64,000 nt of DNA from Lachnospiraceae bacterium (GTDB lineage: Bacteria; Bacillota; Clostridia; Lachnospirales; Lachnospiraceae). Of this stretch, positions 34,318-43,823 are shown piece by piece (position 1 is the first letter of the stretch; each line of letters begins with the position of its first letter). Under the pieces are notes generated by a model. The model did no database searches and was not told the DNA's origin. It saw nothing but the letters and a program-made list of their open reading frames with translations. The DNA is taken from the NCBI GenBank assembly GCA_017428105.1, contig JAFRRM010000015.1, forward strand, positions 62,001 through 126,000, in the 5' to 3' direction. The position numbers were made by a program, and so were the translations under genes.

Positions 34318-35736
34318 GTGGCGGGGAGCGGAAGACAGACGCAGAACAGGAGAAGCAGCAAAGGAAGGGAAGGAGCCAAGATCCTTCCTTTTCGGCGTGA
34401 GCTGACCATCAATCTGGGCGTCATCATCTTCCTGTTCATCCTGCTGTATCTCGCGGTCTCCGTGATCCGCTCCGCTACCCGGGAATCGTATTCCACCTTC
34501 ACGGTGGGGCGGGAGGAGAGCCTGAACGGCAACCAGACCTACCGCGCCCTGATCCTGCGGAACGAGCAGCTGGTCACGTCCCGCTGGGCCGGGTACGTGG
34601 ACATGTTCGCGCCGGAATGCGGCCACGTGAGCATCGGCAGCGTGGTGACCTCGGTGGACGAAATCGGCACCTACAGCGAAAAGATCAAGGAAGTCGCGGA
34701 ACTGCAGAGCCTGAGCCGGGACGAACTGCGGAATTTCAAGACCCGTCTGCAGAAACTGTCCCTGAACTACGACAGCCGCTCGTTTTCCTCGGTCTACGAG
34801 TCCCGCGGCGCCATCAGCGCGTTTTTCTCGACCCACGTCGGCAAGGCGTCGCTGGACGTCCTGGAAGGGAATGCGGCGCTCAACGAATTCTTCCACCTGT
34901 ATAAATCGGACACCACCGGTATGATCCTGTATTACAAAGACGGCTTTGAGGGCAGGAAGCCCGAAGCCGTCACGGCGCTGGATTTTGAAAGCCGGGATTA
35001 CCAGCGGGAAAGCACCGCGCGCCTGGTGACGCTGGGCGATTTCCTTTATAAGCTCGTGGATTCCGAAAACTGGACGCTCGTGATCCCGCTGACCGCGGAG
35101 GAAGCGGCGAAATACGGCCAGCTGTCCCGCATAGACCTGACCTTCCTGAAAAACGGCCTGCAGACGACGGCCGCGGCGCAGGTCTACAACGGGCCGGATG
35201 GCAGCCTGCTGCTGCGCCTGGATCTGAACCGCTATCTGGTGCAGTTCGCCACGGACCGCTTCACGGAGATCCGCCTGGAGGGTTTCGGCTCCGAGGGGCT
35301 GAAGATCCCGGTCAGCTGCCGTGTGGAGGAGAACGTCTACCTGATCCCCCGGGAATTCGAAACGGTCCGCGAAGACGGCCAGCAGGACGGCTTCTACCAG
35401 GAGATCGTCACCGGCTCGGAACAGACCATCCGCCACATCACGCCCGCGGTCTATAAGCGGGACGACCGCTATTGCTACGTGAGCCGCCAGGACCTGCCGG
35501 CAGAGTCGGTCCTGATCCGGCAGAATTCCCAGGACCGCTATACGATCCGCCTGACCGCCGCGCTGACGGGCGTCTACCAGGTCAACGCGGGCTATACGGT
35601 ATTCTGCCCCGTGGAGATCCTGGAGGAGAGCGGAGACTACCTGCTGGTGAAACGCGGGACGGAGCGCGGGATCGCCACGTTTGACGAAGTCCTGCTGAAC
35701 GGGACGCGCTACACGGACGGGCAGATCCTGCGGTAA
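34318..35736 (+). CDS. HlyD-like membrane-anchored adaptor protein
   Basis: A 472-residue protein with a basic cytoplasmic N-terminus (about 35 residues), one membrane helix (INLGVIIFLFILLYLAVSVI) and a long outer part. The segment after the helix resembles the first lipoyl-like half of HlyD-family adaptors. No ABC transporter gene accompanies it, so a true efflux role is doubtful. The start is GTG at 34318 with AGGAG before it. Its pairing with the P-loop gene and sepF suggests a role at the envelope. Confidence 0.75.
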   Translation: MAGSGRQTQNRRSSKGREGAKILPFRRELTINLGVIIFLFILLYLAVSVIRSATRESYSTFTVGREESLNGNQTYRALILRNEQLVTSRWAGYVDMFAPECGHVSIGSVVTSVDEIGTYSEKIKEVAELQSLSRDELRNFKTRLQKLSLNYDSRSFSSVYESRGAISAFFSTHVGKASLDVLEGNAALNEFFHLYKSDTTGMILYYKDGFEGRKPEAVTALDFESRDYQRESTARLVTLGDFLYKLVDSENWTLVIPLTAEEAAKYGQLSRIDLTFLKNGLQTTAAAQVYNGPDGSLLLRLDLNRYLVQFATDRFTEIRLEGFGSEGLKIPVSCRVEENVYLIPREFETVREDGQQDGFYQEIVTGSEQTIRHITPAVYKRDDRYCYVSRQDLPAESVLIRQNSQDRYTIRLTAALTGVYQVNAGYTVFCPVEILEESGDYLLVKRGTERGIATFDEVLLNGTRYTDGQILR

Positions 35737-35764
35737 ATAATTTCGCAAAGCGGCCTGCTCCGCC

Positions 35765-35792
35765 TTGACATCCGCGGCGCAGGCAATATAAT
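35765..35792 (+). promoter_or_regulatory. sigma-A promoter of sepF operon
   Basis: A consensus TTGACA (35765-35770) and TATAAT (35787-35792) with a 16-base spacer, 31 bases before the sepF start. It is one of the strongest promoter matches in the window and probably drives sepF, lspA, the RluD-type gene and the amidase gene. Confidence 0.75.
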
Positions 35793-35823
35793 GAAATATA
35801 GAAAAGAAGAAGGGGAGAGACCC

Positions 35824-36411
35824 ATGGCAAACATCTTTGATAAATTTTTAAATTCCATGCGTCTTTACGACGATGAAGATCTCGAGGAAGACGAGGAATA
35901 TCTGGACGACGAGACCGAAGAAGAGGAACTGCCCCCGGTGAAGCCCGAGCGTCCGGCGAAGCCTGAGAAAGCGGAACGTCCGGAAAAAGCGGAGCGTGCC
36001 CCGCGCAGGACCCGTCAGCCGGCTCCCGAAGAGGAAGAAGAACCGGCCCGTCCCGCCCGCCCCGCCCGCCGCAGCAACGTGACCTCCATGCGTCAGATGA
36101 CTCCCCGCACCGGCACGGTGATGGAAGTCAGCATGGTCAAGCCGACCGACATGGAAGACGCCCGCGACATCTGCGACATGCTGCTGTCCGGCCGCGCCGT
36201 GGTGATCAACATGGAAGGCGTCCAGGTGGATCTGGCCCAGCGGATCATCGATTTCGCTTCCGGCGCCTGCTACTCCATCGAAGGCAACATCCAGAAGATC
36301 TCCAGTTACATTTTCATCGTTTCTCCCAGCAGCATCGAGCTGTCAGGAGATTTTCAGAACGTGCTGAATTCCGTCAGCGGCGGCAGCCTGCGTCTGGATG
36401 ACAGGCATTAA
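35824..36411 (+). CDS. sepF: cell division protein SepF
   Basis: A 195-residue protein that tethers FtsZ to the membrane. The N-terminal amphipathic segment is ANIFDKFLNSMRL, followed by an acidic and Pro/Arg-rich linker (about 18-90) and the conserved SepF domain (ARDICDMLLSGRAVVINMEG, RIIDFASGACYSIEG). The ATG at 35824 has GGGGAGAG before it. The stop overlaps the lspA start. Confidence 0.95.
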   Translation: MANIFDKFLNSMRLYDDEDLEEDEEYLDDETEEEELPPVKPERPAKPEKAERPEKAERAPRRTRQPAPEEEEEPARPARPARRSNVTSMRQMTPRTGTVMEVSMVKPTDMEDARDICDMLLSGRAVVINMEGVQVDLAQRIIDFASGACYSIEGNIQKISSYIFIVSPSSIELSGDFQNVLNSVSGGSLRLDDRH

Positions 36412-36910
36412 GCAAAAACACGCCTGGCTTTATTATGCGGCAGGACTCGTATGGGTCCTGCTTTTGGTGCTGCTGGATCAGCGCGCGAAGGCGCTGGCGG
36501 CGGCGGAACTCAAGGGCGGCCCGGTCCGGGTCCTGATCCCGGGCGTGCTGAGCCTGGGCTATGTGGAGAACCGCGGCATGGCGTTCGGCATGCTGCAGGG
36601 CGGACGCGTGTTCTTCGTCATCCTGACGGTCATCATTCTGATCGTCCTGGCGGCCGCCTATCACGCCATCCCGGAAAAGAAACGCTTCTGGCCGCTGTCC
36701 CTGGGCGTGCTGTTCATCATGGCCGGCGCGCTGGGGAACTTCATCGACCGCCTGCGCCTGGGATATGTGATCGATTACTTCCAGCTGGAATTCATGGACT
36801 TTCCGCTGTTCAACCTGGCGGACTGCTTCCTGACCTGGACGGCGGTCATCATCGCGCTGCTGGTGGTGTTTTTCTACAAAAACGAGGATTTGAAACAGAT
36901 TCATTTATGA
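36398..36910 (+). CDS. lspA: lipoprotein signal peptidase
   Basis: A 170-residue, four-helix aspartyl protease that removes signal peptides from prolipoproteins. Conserved segments are ENRGMAFGML, GALGNFIDRL and the catalytic pair of Asp residues in VIDYF and FNLADCFL. It overlaps sepF by 14 bases and the next gene by four (ATGA). A lipoprotein substrate is encoded two genes on (37820-38848). Confidence 0.95.
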   Translation: MTGIKQKHAWLYYAAGLVWVLLLVLLDQRAKALAAAELKGGPVRVLIPGVLSLGYVENRGMAFGMLQGGRVFFVILTVIILIVLAAAYHAIPEKKRFWPLSLGVLFIMAGALGNFIDRLRLGYVIDYFQLEFMDFPLFNLADCFLTWTAVIIALLVVFFYKNEDLKQIHL

Positions 36911-37818
36911 GCGGGCTTCGGCTGATCAGTGAATGGGAAGACGGCGGCAAGCGCCTGGACGCATACCTCTCCGGATATCTGGAGGGGTATTCCCGTACTT
37001 ATGTGCAGAAACTGATCGACCGCGGCGCCGTGCTGGTGGACGGCAGGCCCCGGAAGGCCAGCTTCCGTCTGGACGGCGAGGAGGAGATCACGGTCGATCT
37101 GCCGGAGCAGGAGACGCTTTCGGTGGAGCCCGAGGACATCCCTCTGGACGTCGTCTTTGAGGACGAGTACCTGATGGTGGTCAACAAGCCCAAGGGCATG
37201 GTGGTGCACCCCGCCCCGGGCCACCGGAGCGGCACGCTGGTGAACGCGGTGCTGCATCATGCGGCGGGAAGCCTGTCCGGGATCAACGGCGTGCTGCGGC
37301 CGGGCATCGTGCACCGGATCGACAAGGACACGACCGGACTGCTGATCGTCTGCAAGAACGACGCGGCGCATGAAAGCATCGCGGCGCAGCTGAAGGAACA
37401 CAGCATCAGCCGGCGGTACACGGCGCTGGCGGAGGGCCGCTTCAAAGAACCGGAAGGCGAGGTGGACGCGCCGATCGGCCGCGACCCGAAAAACCGCCTG
37501 CGGATGGGGATCGACCCGAAGAACGGCCGGGAAGCGGTCACGCGGTACCGGGTGATCGACGAATTCAGGAACTACAGCCTGCTGCACTGCCGCCTGCTGA
37601 CCGGGCGGACGCACCAGATCCGCGTACATATGGCTTCCCTGGGCCATCCGCTGGCCGGGGACACGCTGTACGGCGGCAGGAGCCTCGGAAAGGAACCGGG
37701 CCAGTACCTGCATGCAGGCCTGATCGGGTTCGTGCACCCGGGAAGCGGCGAATACATGGAATTTGAAGCGCCTCTGCCGGAGTATTTTGCGGAAAGATTA
37801 AAGAAACTGGAACGGTAA
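36907..37818 (+). CDS. rluD: RluD-type 23S rRNA pseudouridine synthase
   Basis: A 303-residue enzyme with an N-terminal S4 domain (RLDAYLSGYLEGYSRTYVQK) and the RluA-type catalytic domain. The catalytic Asp is in HRIDKDTTGLL, with LLTGRTHQIRVHMA later. It isomerises uridines in rRNA; the exact site is inferred from family only. The gene follows lspA, the common order in Bacillota. Confidence 0.92.
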   Translation: MSGLRLISEWEDGGKRLDAYLSGYLEGYSRTYVQKLIDRGAVLVDGRPRKASFRLDGEEEITVDLPEQETLSVEPEDIPLDVVFEDEYLMVVNKPKGMVVHPAPGHRSGTLVNAVLHHAAGSLSGINGVLRPGIVHRIDKDTTGLLIVCKNDAAHESIAAQLKEHSISRRYTALAEGRFKEPEGEVDAPIGRDPKNRLRMGIDPKNGREAVTRYRVIDEFRNYSLLHCRLLTGRTHQIRVHMASLGHPLAGDTLYGGRSLGKEPGQYLHAGLIGFVHPGSGEYMEFEAPLPEYFAERLKKLER

Positions 37819-37819
37819 G

Positions 37820-38848
37820 ATGAAAAGATCATTGGTTTGGATGGTACTGCTGTGCTTTATGATGACGATGCTGACGGCCTGCGGCGGCAGTTCGGACCCC
37901 ACTGCGGTCCCTCAGACGCTGCCGATCATCTCGCCGGATTATTCCGAGACGGCAGCAACGGGCGGGACGGAAAGTCCTGAGACCTCGCCGCAGCCCTATA
38001 CGAATCCGCCGACCCGCACGCACGGGAGCACGACGGCCCGGACACCGGAGACCACCGCGGCGGACGATCTGACGACGGAGCCGGGGACGGCCGTTCCGGA
38101 TACCACTGCCGAACCGGCACCGACCGTGCCGACCGAGCCGGCACCCGAGACCAGCACCGAAACCATCCCTCCGCAGACGGATCCGCCCACCCCCACCGCC
38201 CCGTCTGAAAAGACCGGCTATCTGGTCTGTCTGGACGCGGGTCATCAGGCGCACGCCAATACCGGCCAGGAGCCGCTGGGCCCTGGTTCATCCGAGATGA
38301 AGACCAAGGTCTCCTCCGGGACGCAGGGCCGCACCACCGGCGTGCCGGAATACGTGGTGAACCTGCAGGTGGCGCTGAAGCTGCAGCAGGTCCTGGAAGC
38401 CCGCGGCTACGAAGTGCTGATGATCCGCACCACGCATGACGTCGACATCAGCAATGCGGAGCGCGCGCAGATCGCCAATGACGCGCAGGTGGACGCCTTC
38501 GTCCGCATCCACTGCAACGGCGTGGACGATACGTCGGTGAACGGCCTGCTGGCCATGATCCAGACGCCCAATAACCCGTGGAACGGCGCGCAGTACGCGG
38601 AATTCAAGCGCCTGGCGCAATGCATCGTGGATGAAGCCTGCCGCGTGACCGGCGCCAAAAACCAGGGACTGCTGGAGACCGACGGGATGACGGGGATCAA
38701 CTGGTGCCAGCGGCCGACGGCGCTGGTGGAGATGGGATTCATGACGAACCCGGAGGAAGACGCAAAACTGGTAGAAGACTGGTATCAGGATCTCCTGGCC
38801 GAAGGCATCGCCGACGGGCTGGACAAATACTTTGGGATCCAGAGATAG
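37820..38848 (+). CDS. lipoprotein N-acetylmuramoyl-L-alanine amidase
   Basis: A 342-residue lipoprotein with a lipobox (MLTACGG, Cys at about 21) after a hydrophobic signal. A Pro/Thr-rich linker (about 25-130) leads to an Amidase_3 domain: LVCLDAGHQAH (zinc His), VRIHCNGVDD (zinc His) and LVEMGFMTN (catalytic Glu). It cuts the amide bond between sugar and peptide in the wall. The ATG starts one base after the previous stop. Confidence 0.93.
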   Translation: MKRSLVWMVLLCFMMTMLTACGGSSDPTAVPQTLPIISPDYSETAATGGTESPETSPQPYTNPPTRTHGSTTARTPETTAADDLTTEPGTAVPDTTAEPAPTVPTEPAPETSTETIPPQTDPPTPTAPSEKTGYLVCLDAGHQAHANTGQEPLGPGSSEMKTKVSSGTQGRTTGVPEYVVNLQVALKLQQVLEARGYEVLMIRTTHDVDISNAERAQIANDAQVDAFVRIHCNGVDDTSVNGLLAMIQTPNNPWNGAQYAEFKRLAQCIVDEACRVTGAKNQGLLETDGMTGINWCQRPTALVEMGFMTNPEEDAKLVEDWYQDLLAEGIADGLDKYFGIQR

Positions 38849-38861
38849 CCGCCAGCCATAC

Positions 38862-39044
38862 ATTGCCGGATCAATGAAAACTTTTCCCGCCCCGGAGAAA
38901 GGGAATCGAAAAGCATCGTTGATCCGGCAATGCTGCTTTCTGAACGATCGCGAAGAAGAGAAATCGAAAGCAAAAGCATCCGGCCGCCGTGAGGAAATGT
39001 GCTGCCGCGTGAATGCTTTGACGGGGACGTGTTGTTCCGGATGC
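38862..39044. other. structured intergenic element with two long hairpins
   Basis: A 13-base perfect inverted repeat, ATTGCCGGATCAA (38862-38874) with TTGATCCGGCAAT (38919-38931), encloses a second stem (CTTTTCCC / GGGAATCGAAAAG). Next to it GCATCCGG (38976-38983) pairs with CCGGATGC (39037-39044). The 245 bases between the amidase and thpR hold no gene. It could be a terminator, a mobile palindromic repeat or a small RNA. Confidence 0.5.
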
Positions 39045-39093
39045 GGGGGCCGATGCCGCGCCCCGGGGACAGAGAACTCAATGAGGTGATGAA

Positions 39094-39579
39094 ATGCGTT
39101 TGTTTATCGCGGTACAGCTGTCGGAAGAGATGAAAACCGCCCTGCTGGGGACGATGCATGAACTGAAGAAGGCGGGGGTGAAAGGAAGCTACACGCCCGG
39201 GGCGAATCTGCATCTGACGATGGCGTTCATCGGAGAATTCAAGGATGCGGAGGCGGTCAGACAGGCGGCAGCGGGCGTCCCGTTCAAGCCGTTCAAGCTT
39301 TCTCTGGACGGGCTCGGTACGTTCGACAATACGCTGTGGGCGGGGATCAAAGGCAATCAGGGACTGAAGACGCTGGCGAAGGACCTGCGCGCCGCTCTGA
39401 ACGCGGCGGGGATCCCCTGCGATCCCCAGGCGTTTATCCCGCACGTAACCCTCGTCCGCCGCGCTGCCGGCCGCTGGCAGACCGTCCCCGCGCCGAAAGG
39501 CGACATGATGGTCAGAAAACTGTCCGTCATGCGGTCTGACCTGAAGGACGGCAGGCGCGTCTACACCGAGCTCCGGTAA
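39094..39579 (+). CDS. thpR: RNA 2',3'-cyclic phosphodiesterase
   Basis: A 161-residue 2H-phosphoesterase. The two catalytic HxTx motifs are HLTMAFIG and HVTLVRRA. It opens 2',3'-cyclic ends of RNA. The length is slightly below the usual 175-190 but both motifs are intact. GAGGTGATGA precedes the ATG; a terminator follows after 32 bases. Confidence 0.93.
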   Translation: MRLFIAVQLSEEMKTALLGTMHELKKAGVKGSYTPGANLHLTMAFIGEFKDAEAVRQAAAGVPFKPFKLSLDGLGTFDNTLWAGIKGNQGLKTLAKDLRAALNAAGIPCDPQAFIPHVTLVRRAAGRWQTVPAPKGDMMVRKLSVMRSDLKDGRRVYTELR

Positions 39580-39611
39580 GGCAGGAGACCGGTCAATAAC
39601 AACCTGTCAAG

Positions 39612-39640
39612 AAAAGAGCCGTTGCGTGAACGGCTCTTTT
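39612..39640. terminator. terminator after thpR
   Basis: AAAAGAGCCGTT and AACGGCTCTTTT form a perfect 12-base-pair hairpin around GCGTG. It separates thpR from the converging P-type ATPase gene. The 92 bases from 39641 to 39732 contain nothing recognised. Confidence 0.85.
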
Positions 39641-39732
39641 GCGTTATTCCTTCTTTTCCTCCGTCAGTTCCTCAAACAGGAAAAACAGCGGATCCCGGTC
39701 CTTGTTCTCCCCTTGATAAGCTCCGGAAGTTG

Positions 39733-42036
39733 TCAGGCCTTCTTTTTTCCAATCCGCTCCAGCAAGGCCGTCAGCCCGATCATGCACAGGATCTCCGCAC
39801 CGGCGAACAGCAGGCATACCAGCGCCGTGTGGCCGGAAACGTGGATCATCTCGAACAGCCAGTTGAACTGCATGGCGCAGACGCCGAAGCCGATGATGGA
39901 GAGGATGATCACGCCGACCCGGTATTTGTTTAACGGCCGGGAAATGTTGATCAGGATCAGGAAACCGACCAGGGAGAGCAGATAAGTGCACGCCGTCCCG
40001 ACTTCGTCCTGCGGGATCTGCCACCGATCCGCCTGATGCACCAGCACCGCGATCGCAATGAAGGAAGTGAGCGCCGCGGGGATGGACCGCACCAGCGTGT
40101 TGCGGATGAAGCGGCCCTGCTGCTTCTTTTCGTTGGGCTCCAGCGCCAGCAGGAAGGCGGGGATGCCGATGTTGAACGCGGAGACCAGCGAGACCTGCGC
40201 CGGCCGCAGCGGGTAGGTCATGGTCAGCAGAATGGCGAACAGCGCCATCAGCAGGGAGAACATGTTCTTATACAGGAACAGCGTCGCGGAGCGGGTGATG
40301 TTGTTGATGTCGCGCCGGCCTTCGGAAACGATCTCGCGCATGTGCGAGAAGTCGGAGTCCAGCAGGACCACCTGGGCCGCCTGGCGTGCCGCGTCGGAGC
40401 CGCCGCCCATGGCCACGGAGCAGTCCGCTTCCTTCATGGCCAGGATGTCGTTGACGCCGTCGCCGGACATGGCCACCTTCAGCCCTTTTGCCTTCATGGC
40501 CAGCACCAGGTCCTTTTTCTGCTCCGGATTCACACGCCCGAAGACCGTGCAGTTCAGGGCCGCGTCGGCCAGTTTCTCCGGCGTGTCCAGCGTGGTGGCG
40601 TCCACATAGTTTTCCGCGCCGTCGATCTGCGCCTGGGCGGCGACGCGCGACACGGTCAGCGGGTTGTCGCCGGAGATGACCTTGACGACCACGCCCTGAT
40701 CGGCGAAGCCCCGGAACGTCTCGATGGCGTTCTCCCGGATCGCGTTGTGCAGCGCCACGAACAGCAGCGCGCGCGTGCCATCCCCTTCGCCTTCCGCCAG
40801 GACCAGCACCCGCTTGCCTTCGGAGGCGCGGGCTTCGATCAGCGGGCGGTTCTTATCCAGCTCTGCCGGCGGCAGAATGAATTCGGGCGCCCCGAGGCGG
40901 TAGGCGGCGCCGGGCAGATCGATCCGCGAATATTTGTTTTTGGAATTGAACGGCGTGATCTTCGCGTTCTCAAACGGCGCGCCGTTCGGCAGACAGGCCC
41001 GCAGCGCTTCCATCGTGATGTTGCTGTCGGGCATGGTGCGGATGTAGGATGCCAGGAGCGCCTGGGCTTCCTCCGCGCGCCCCACCGTGATCTCGTGCGG
41101 CGCGAAAAGCTCGCTGACGTTCATGTCCTCGCAGGTGATGGTGCCGGTCTTGTCCAGACACAGCACGTCCACGCGCGCCAGCGTTTCGATGCTCCGCATG
41201 TCGTGCAGCAGGACCTTGCTCTTGGCCAGCCGCATGGCGGAGAGCGCCAGCGCCATGGTCAGCAGCAGGTACATCCCTTCGGGGATCATGCCGATGACGG
41301 CGCCGACCATGGAGACGATGGAATCCTTCAGGCTCCGGCCGTTGACGGCCATGGACTGGACCATCAGGATCCCGCCGATGGGAATGATGAGGATGCCTGC
41401 GGTCTTGATGATGGTCTCGATGTCCCGGATCATCTCGGACTTCTTGTCCTTGATCTCCTTGGCGCGCGCGGTCAGCTGCGCGGCATACGATTCTGCGCCC
41501 ACGTGCGTGAGCCGCGCCGTCAGCGTGCCCGCAGTCAGGAAACTGCCGGATCTGAGCTCGCTCCCCGGCTTCTTTTCCACCTCGTCGGATTCGCCCGTCA
41601 GCAGCGATTCATTGACGCCGGCCTCCCCGGAGACCACGACCGCGTCCGCCGGGATCTGCTGGCCGATGGACAGCCTGATCAGGTCGCCCAGGACCAGCTT
41701 GTCCGCCGGCACCTTCACCTCCGCGCCGTCGCGGATGGCCGTATATTCCGATACGTCCAGCAGCTTCAGCTTATCCAGTTCCTTTTTGGAGCGGAGCTGC
41801 TGGAAGATGCCGATGCAGGTGTTGGCGATCACCACCGGCAGGAAGGTCAGGCTGCGGAAAGATCCGGTCAGGATCAGCAGCAGCGCCAGCAGGGCGAAGA
41901 TCGCGTTGAAATAAGTGAAGATCTGATGGAAGAAGATCGAGGGGACGGAATGCCCGCTCTTTTCGGGCATCCGGTTGATCTTGCCCTCCGCCGCGAGGGC
42001 TTTCACTTCAGCAGTTGTCAGACCGTTTTCATTCAT
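39733..42036 (-). CDS. P-type cation-transporting ATPase
   Basis: A 767-residue P-type ATPase. The A-domain loop is LLTGESDEVEKK, the phosphorylated Asp is in CLDKTGTIT, and the hinge is MSGDGVNDILAMKEAD. Helix M4 has GMIPEGM, the PEG(L) pattern of P2 (calcium-type) pumps, and no heavy-metal-binding domain is found at the N-terminus. It most resembles the CtpE group, for which calcium uptake or export has been reported. The ion is not proven. About eight to ten membrane helices. Confidence 0.9.
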   Translation of the reverse strand: MNENGLTTAEVKALAAEGKINRMPEKSGHSVPSIFFHQIFTYFNAIFALLALLLILTGSFRSLTFLPVVIANTCIGIFQQLRSKKELDKLKLLDVSEYTAIRDGAEVKVPADKLVLGDLIRLSIGQQIPADAVVVSGEAGVNESLLTGESDEVEKKPGSELRSGSFLTAGTLTARLTHVGAESYAAQLTARAKEIKDKKSEMIRDIETIIKTAGILIIPIGGILMVQSMAVNGRSLKDSIVSMVGAVIGMIPEGMYLLLTMALALSAMRLAKSKVLLHDMRSIETLARVDVLCLDKTGTITCEDMNVSELFAPHEITVGRAEEAQALLASYIRTMPDSNITMEALRACLPNGAPFENAKITPFNSKNKYSRIDLPGAAYRLGAPEFILPPAELDKNRPLIEARASEGKRVLVLAEGEGDGTRALLFVALHNAIRENAIETFRGFADQGVVVKVISGDNPLTVSRVAAQAQIDGAENYVDATTLDTPEKLADAALNCTVFGRVNPEQKKDLVLAMKAKGLKVAMSGDGVNDILAMKEADCSVAMGGGSDAARQAAQVVLLDSDFSHMREIVSEGRRDINNITRSATLFLYKNMFSLLMALFAILLTMTYPLRPAQVSLVSAFNIGIPAFLLALEPNEKKQQGRFIRNTLVRSIPAALTSFIAIAVLVHQADRWQIPQDEVGTACTYLLSLVGFLILINISRPLNKYRVGVIILSIIGFGVCAMQFNWLFEMIHVSGHTALVCLLFAGAEILCMIGLTALLERIGKKKA

Positions 42037-42114
42037 GGGTCGGTATCATCTCCGATGAGCATATTTTGCAAAACACAGAGAGTATAGCACAGAATACGGG
42101 GAACGGGCAAGCCT

Positions 42115-43743
42115 TTACCGGCAGGCGATGTTGCTGTCCGTGCGGGATTCCGTGCCGCCGATCAGCACGCCGCCGTCCGTCCGCACGATCATCTGGCCGC
42201 GGCCGAAGGCGGGGGTGGAGGGCTCGGGGCGGACTTCATGGCCCATGCGGGCCAGCGCTGCCGTCATCGCCGGATCGAAGCGCTTTTCCACCAGGAGCTC
42301 ATTGCCGCGCGTCCACTGCCAGCGCGGGGCATCCAGGGCCTGCTGGGGATCCAGCTGAAAGTCGATGAAATTCGTGATCACCTGCACATGGCCCTGCGGC
42401 TGCATGTAGGCGCCCATCACGCCGAACGGCCCGGCAGGCGCGCCGTCCTTCATCAGGAACCCCGGGATGATGGTGTGATAGCTCCGTTTTCCGGGCTGCA
42501 GGCAGTTGGCCGCCTGCGGATCCAGCGAGAAATCCTTCCCGCGGTTCTGCAGCGAGATGCCGGTCCCGGGCACCACGATGCCGGAGCCGAAGCCCTTGTA
42601 ATTGGACTGGATGAAGGAGACCATGTTGCCGTCCCCGTCGGCCGTGCACAGATACACCGTTCCGCCGCCGGGCGGCGTGCGGTGCGTATGGATCTGCGCC
42701 CGGTCCGTCATTTCCGCCGCCCGCATCGCGCCGTAGGCGGGGTCGATGAGACGGTGATAATCCAGTTCCATGCAGGCGGGATCGGTCACGTAATGCAGCG
42801 CGTCCGCGAAGGCCATCTTGATGGCTTCGATCTGGCGGTGATACGTGAGCGGGTCCTCCTTATCGCTGAAATCAAACTCTTTCAGGATGTTCAGTGCCAT
42901 GAGCGCCGTGATGCCCTGGCCGTTGGGCGGGATCTCGCAGACCTCCCAGCCGCGGTAGTTCACGCGGATGGGCTCCACCCAGACGGGATGATAGGCGGCC
43001 AGGTCTTCATAACGCAGGAGACCGCCCTGTTCGCGGCTGGCGGCGTCCGTTTTTTCGGCCAGCGCGCCGCGGTAGAACGCCTCCGCATTCGTTTCCCCGA
43101 TGGCTTCCAGCGTGTCCGCATGGTCCGGAAGGCGGATCATGTCGCCCGCATGCCACCGGTCCCCGGCCGGGGAGAAGGTGTCGAACCAGGCCTGAAAACA
43201 CGGCGCGGTCAGTTCCTTCCGGAAGCGGTCCAGGGAAATGTTCCACATCTGCGCCAGATTCGGGCCGCAGGGGTAGCCGTCCCGCGCATAGCGGACGGCG
43301 GGCGCCAGCGTTTCCTTGAGGGGAAGCCGGCCGAAACGGCCGGAGACCGCCGCCCAGGCCGCGGGAGCGCCGGGGACCGTGACGGGCGTCCAGCCCCAGG
43401 TGGGCATCGTGCCGTGATCGTCCCGGCCTTCGTCCAGAATGCGGCGGATCGAGGCCAGGCCCGGGGCGGGTCCGCTGGAATTGAGGCCGAAGAGTTTTTT
43501 GTCCTGTTCGGACCAGATGATGGCAAAGGCGTCGCTGCCGATCCCGTTGGCGGTGGGTTCCGTGACAGTCAGCGCCGCCGCCGCGGCCACGGCCGCATCC
43601 ATCGCGTTCCCGCCTTGCTGCAGGATCTCCAGCCCGGCGGCCGCCGCCTGGGGGCTGGACGCGTTCACCATCCCGCCGCGGGCGTAGATCGGGAACCGCT
43701 GGGAAGGGTATTGCTGGCGGAGCGGATCAAATAAATACTGCAT
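42115..43743 (-). CDS. gamma-glutamyltransferase family protein (YwrD-like)
   Basis: A 542-residue Ntn-hydrolase precursor. The N-terminal part has GGMVNASSPQAAAAGLEILQ and GGNAMDAAVAAA. The probable self-cleavage and nucleophile Thr is in GGGTVYLCTADGDGN. There is no signal peptide, so it is cytoplasmic. The sequence around the nucleophile (TVYLC in place of TTHLS) groups it with YwrD-like proteins, whose substrates are poorly known. The ATG at 43743 has AAAGGA before it. Confidence 0.9.
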   Translation of the reverse strand: MQYLFDPLRQQYPSQRFPIYARGGMVNASSPQAAAAGLEILQQGGNAMDAAVAAAAALTVTEPTANGIGSDAFAIIWSEQDKKLFGLNSSGPAPGLASIRRILDEGRDDHGTMPTWGWTPVTVPGAPAAWAAVSGRFGRLPLKETLAPAVRYARDGYPCGPNLAQMWNISLDRFRKELTAPCFQAWFDTFSPAGDRWHAGDMIRLPDHADTLEAIGETNAEAFYRGALAEKTDAASREQGGLLRYEDLAAYHPVWVEPIRVNYRGWEVCEIPPNGQGITALMALNILKEFDFSDKEDPLTYHRQIEAIKMAFADALHYVTDPACMELDYHRLIDPAYGAMRAAEMTDRAQIHTHRTPPGGGTVYLCTADGDGNMVSFIQSNYKGFGSGIVVPGTGISLQNRGKDFSLDPQAANCLQPGKRSYHTIIPGFLMKDGAPAGPFGVMGAYMQPQGHVQVITNFIDFQLDPQQALDAPRWQWTRGNELLVEKRFDPAMTAALARMGHEVRPEPSTPAFGRGQMIVRTDGGVLIGGTESRTDSNIACR

Positions 43744-43823
43744 GACGGATCCTTTCTGTGGATATGATTTGAAAAAAGGGCCGCCGGCCTCTGCCGCGGC
43801 CCCGAAACGCATGGGGAGACGGA

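Noticed and set aside
38832..39089. Small gene between the amidase and thpR
   Set aside because: The frame runs through the long inverted repeats and has no ribosome site or protein-like composition.
40036..42087. Open frame antisense to the P-type ATPase gene
   Set aside because: No recognisable protein features; the ATPase motifs are all on the minus strand.
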